A stretch of DNA of 64,000 nucleotides from Liolophura sinensis (Eukaryota > Mollusca > Polyplacophora > Chitonida > Chitonidae). Location: positions 29,023,732 through 29,087,731 of the forward strand of contig NC_088304.1 of the NCBI RefSeq assembly GCF_032854445.1. Direction: 5' to 3'. The translations under genes were made by a program, and so were the position numbers. Positions 61,700-64,000 of the stretch are shown piece by piece (the first letter of the stretch is position 1; each line of letters starts with the position of its first letter). Below the pieces are notes generated by a model. It was given only the letters and a program-made list of their open reading frames with translations. It was not told where the DNA came from and did not search any database.

Positions 61700-63680
61700 A
61701 TTATCCATTCATTCAGCGAAGGATTAAACTTCATGAACGGATGCACGAAAGTGAGTGGTTGGTTGGTTGATTGTTTGAAGTTATTGGCGTCTCCATTCAG
61801 CTGAATGATGTGCTCCACAAACAACACAAGGGCATGGGTAGAACAGTGCATGCAAGATAAGAAGCGGTCACAAGAGGACTACATACATGCAGGGATAAAT
61901 GAGGAGGTCCTTTCACATGCAATAAATAAACAGAAAAGCAATCATATACAGAAGGCTTAGGTACATATGCAATAAATAGATCACCCAAAATTGCTAAACA
62001 TGAAGATTTTACTGAAGAACTCTGATAGGTACCACATACATGCTGCAAAAAACATGCAAGATTGTTAAGTATACAATGTAACAGGGTTCACGAAGAATTG
62101 ACATAAGGAATACATACACGCACATGCTACATGTCACATAATACAGGTAGACACATGCAGCTAAAAAGGAACAAATGGTTCAGGTTTTTGCAATCATCCA
62201 ATCATGTAGGATTAAAACCGGCGACATTCATTTGTTAACTTAACAACAGTTTTGAAGACAATACAACGGTTTCTTATCGGCCTAAGGACAGATGCCTGGC
62301 TTGCAATAGACATTAATGCACAAAACAGAGCACAAACAAACAAGTTAATCTTTCAGTTGTATACTTATTACGGTGCAATAACAAATGTGAGACTGTGTCC
62401 TCAACTAAACACATACTAGTATCACATAATCCATTATCATGACGATTAAACCTGTACATATATAGACTAGGTTGGATGTGTGCAGAGAGAAGCCTGCACA
62501 GTAGAACTTCAGCTCTTCAAATAGGCACGACAGTGGTCTTAGACAGCAATGTTCATACTGAATTTAGTCTTGGAGTTATCTGTGCTTGATTGTACATATC
62601 CGCTGTTTCATCTGGAATAACTCTGCATGGTTGTCGATATTCATTTAATATGCTTCATTGTTTATCTATACAAACTCACACAATTTAGGAACTATGTCTC
62701 TATTTAATATACCAACACGTTCCACATTGCGGAATGTTGTGGAATATGTGAACTTCCATGGCACGGCCTAGTTCATGAATAAGTGATTGGTCTTTCGCCC
62801 ATGAGGTCACTAGTTCGAATCCATCGCCTGTTTGTTTTACAGGGGAGGGTTTTTCACAAATTTTGTGCTTCATATATATTTCATTTAAATGTCATTCAAC
62901 AAAAGCACTCATAGCTCTATATATGTATACGCATTATGAATGCAGACGCCTAGCAACCTTCATGCATCAAGTGGCAAAAATCCGAACTGACGTTACTCAT
63001 CGCAATATTGTCAGAGAAGGCCACCGTAGAATCTAATGTTTCAAATGAAACAATCATAAACAAAAGAAATTAATCTGTCTTTTTTCTGGACCCTGTTGGA
63101 TGGTCTTTCACCTGACTCATACATCATGCCTTTAGCATCCCGTGAAAGATTTCGTGATGTCTGGTTTCTCTTTGTGGTTGCCTGTCTGTGGTTTTCTGTT
63201 TTTTTTTCGGTTTTTGTTTTTCGCGCTTGATGTGAGTTAACCTATATACATGTACGTCTACATACTCACACACACTCATACAAGCGTTTCCTTCTGTCAG
63301 GTGAAACAATGATCAATATACATATACGCTAATTTGTTTTCTGATGTAGGTAGGCCTGTTGCCTGCGGTTTCTGGCATGTCAGTTTGTTCTAATACAAAA
63401 ATATATTCAGCTATATATATAATTTTGCTTAAACCATGGTGCTAGGGGGCGTGTACTTTTATTAGTATTTTATCATTTACATGAACAATTAGACTAAAAC
63501 CCTGACTGAGGTAAATTGACAAAAGACCGTATTTCATCGGTGATGTGTGACCATTTGCCAGCTTTTACACAGTCGTCGCTGCTCTGATTTTACTCTCTGT
63601 TCTATATGTCTTTATATTAAATATCGTTCTGCTATAGCTTTTTTGTTTTTATTTGTTTTTATTATGACATGTATCTTTTG
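61700..63680. other. Region without recognised genes
   Basis: AT-rich DNA. A possible tRNA-like retroposon head (ACTAGTTCGAATCCATCGCC, B-box near 62815) is the only notable element besides a stray copy of the 59.2-kb repeat unit. No exon is convincing. Confidence 0.4.
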
Positions 63681-63689
63681 TTCAACAAG

Positions 63690-63770
63690 TGTCGCCAAAT
63701 ACATCAAAGGCGTCAAACTGGAGCATGTACGAGAAGTCATCACTGATTTCGGAAATTGCAAGAGTTATAG
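63690..63770 (+). CDS. Putative internal exon of an unidentified gene
   Basis: An 81-bp segment lies between an AG acceptor (TTCAACAAG, weak pyrimidine tract) and a strong GTATGT donor. It encodes VAKYIKGVKLEHVREVIT and then DFGNCKSYR. The C-rich third positions and absence of repeats look exon-like. I do not recognise the family and see no partner exons; the gene would continue beyond the window. Confidence 0.3.
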
Positions 63771-64000
63771 GTATGTAAAGACAACATGGGGTTTTAATGA
63801 ACTGGCAACGTTTGCAACATGTGGCGAGAGTATCAATTAACTCTGTATATCTGCAGGGTTTTTTAATTGCGTGACTGGAGAGTACTGCTGAACTGCTGAA
63901 GGGCGAGAATCTCATCAACTATACATGCCAGGAATGTTTTATTTATCTCGTCAATGTCGGCTTGCATGAGAGAATCAATTCACGTTCCGAGTTTTCATAA

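Overview
This is a stretch of a metazoan nuclear genome. The genes are split by many GT-AG introns, the DNA is AT-rich, and it is full of tRNA-derived SINEs, small inverted-repeat elements and minisatellites. The SINE tails (TATAAGTGAAATATTCTTGAG and GAAAAATTGTTGAGTACGAC followed by CACTCACTCACTC) are of a kind I associate with molluscs, so I infer a mollusc or a close lophotrochozoan relative. I did not identify the species.

Four complete protein-coding genes can be assembled exon by exon with consistent phases. (1) Flotillin-2, + strand, 2240-9561, 9 coding exons, 424 aa. (2) ANAPC7/APC7, a TPR subunit of the anaphase-promoting complex, - strand, 37120-16788, 17 coding exons, 554 aa. (3) PTRH2, peptidyl-tRNA hydrolase 2, + strand, 39812-49982, 5 coding exons, 175 aa. 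(4) An unrecognised leucine-rich-repeat protein, - strand, 55810-50966, 5 exons, 334 aa. Its N-terminus looks like the winged-helix half of tRNA 2'-phosphotransferase (KptA/Tpt1/TRPT1) without the catalytic half. A single plausible exon of a fifth gene lies at 63690-63770 (+). FLOT2 and APC7 converge, APC7 and PTRH2 diverge from a 2.7 kb interval, and PTRH2 and the LRR gene converge within 1 kb.

The most unusual structural signal is how minisatellites relate to splice sites. In FLOT2 exon 6 and APC7 exon 16 the tandem unit contains the 3' end of the coding exon together with its splice donor, giving 5 and about 13 exon-end/donor copies. At APC7 exon 4 a minisatellite seems to have grown from the junction of a MITE with the donor. 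APC7 intron 11 and PTRH2 intron 1 also have arrays starting 20-85 bp past the donor.

The rest is introns and intergenic DNA. It is dominated by three SINE families (A, B and C below), at least three small inverted-repeat families, simple repeats and about twenty minisatellites. From about 56 kb to 63.6 kb I see only repeats and no convincing gene.
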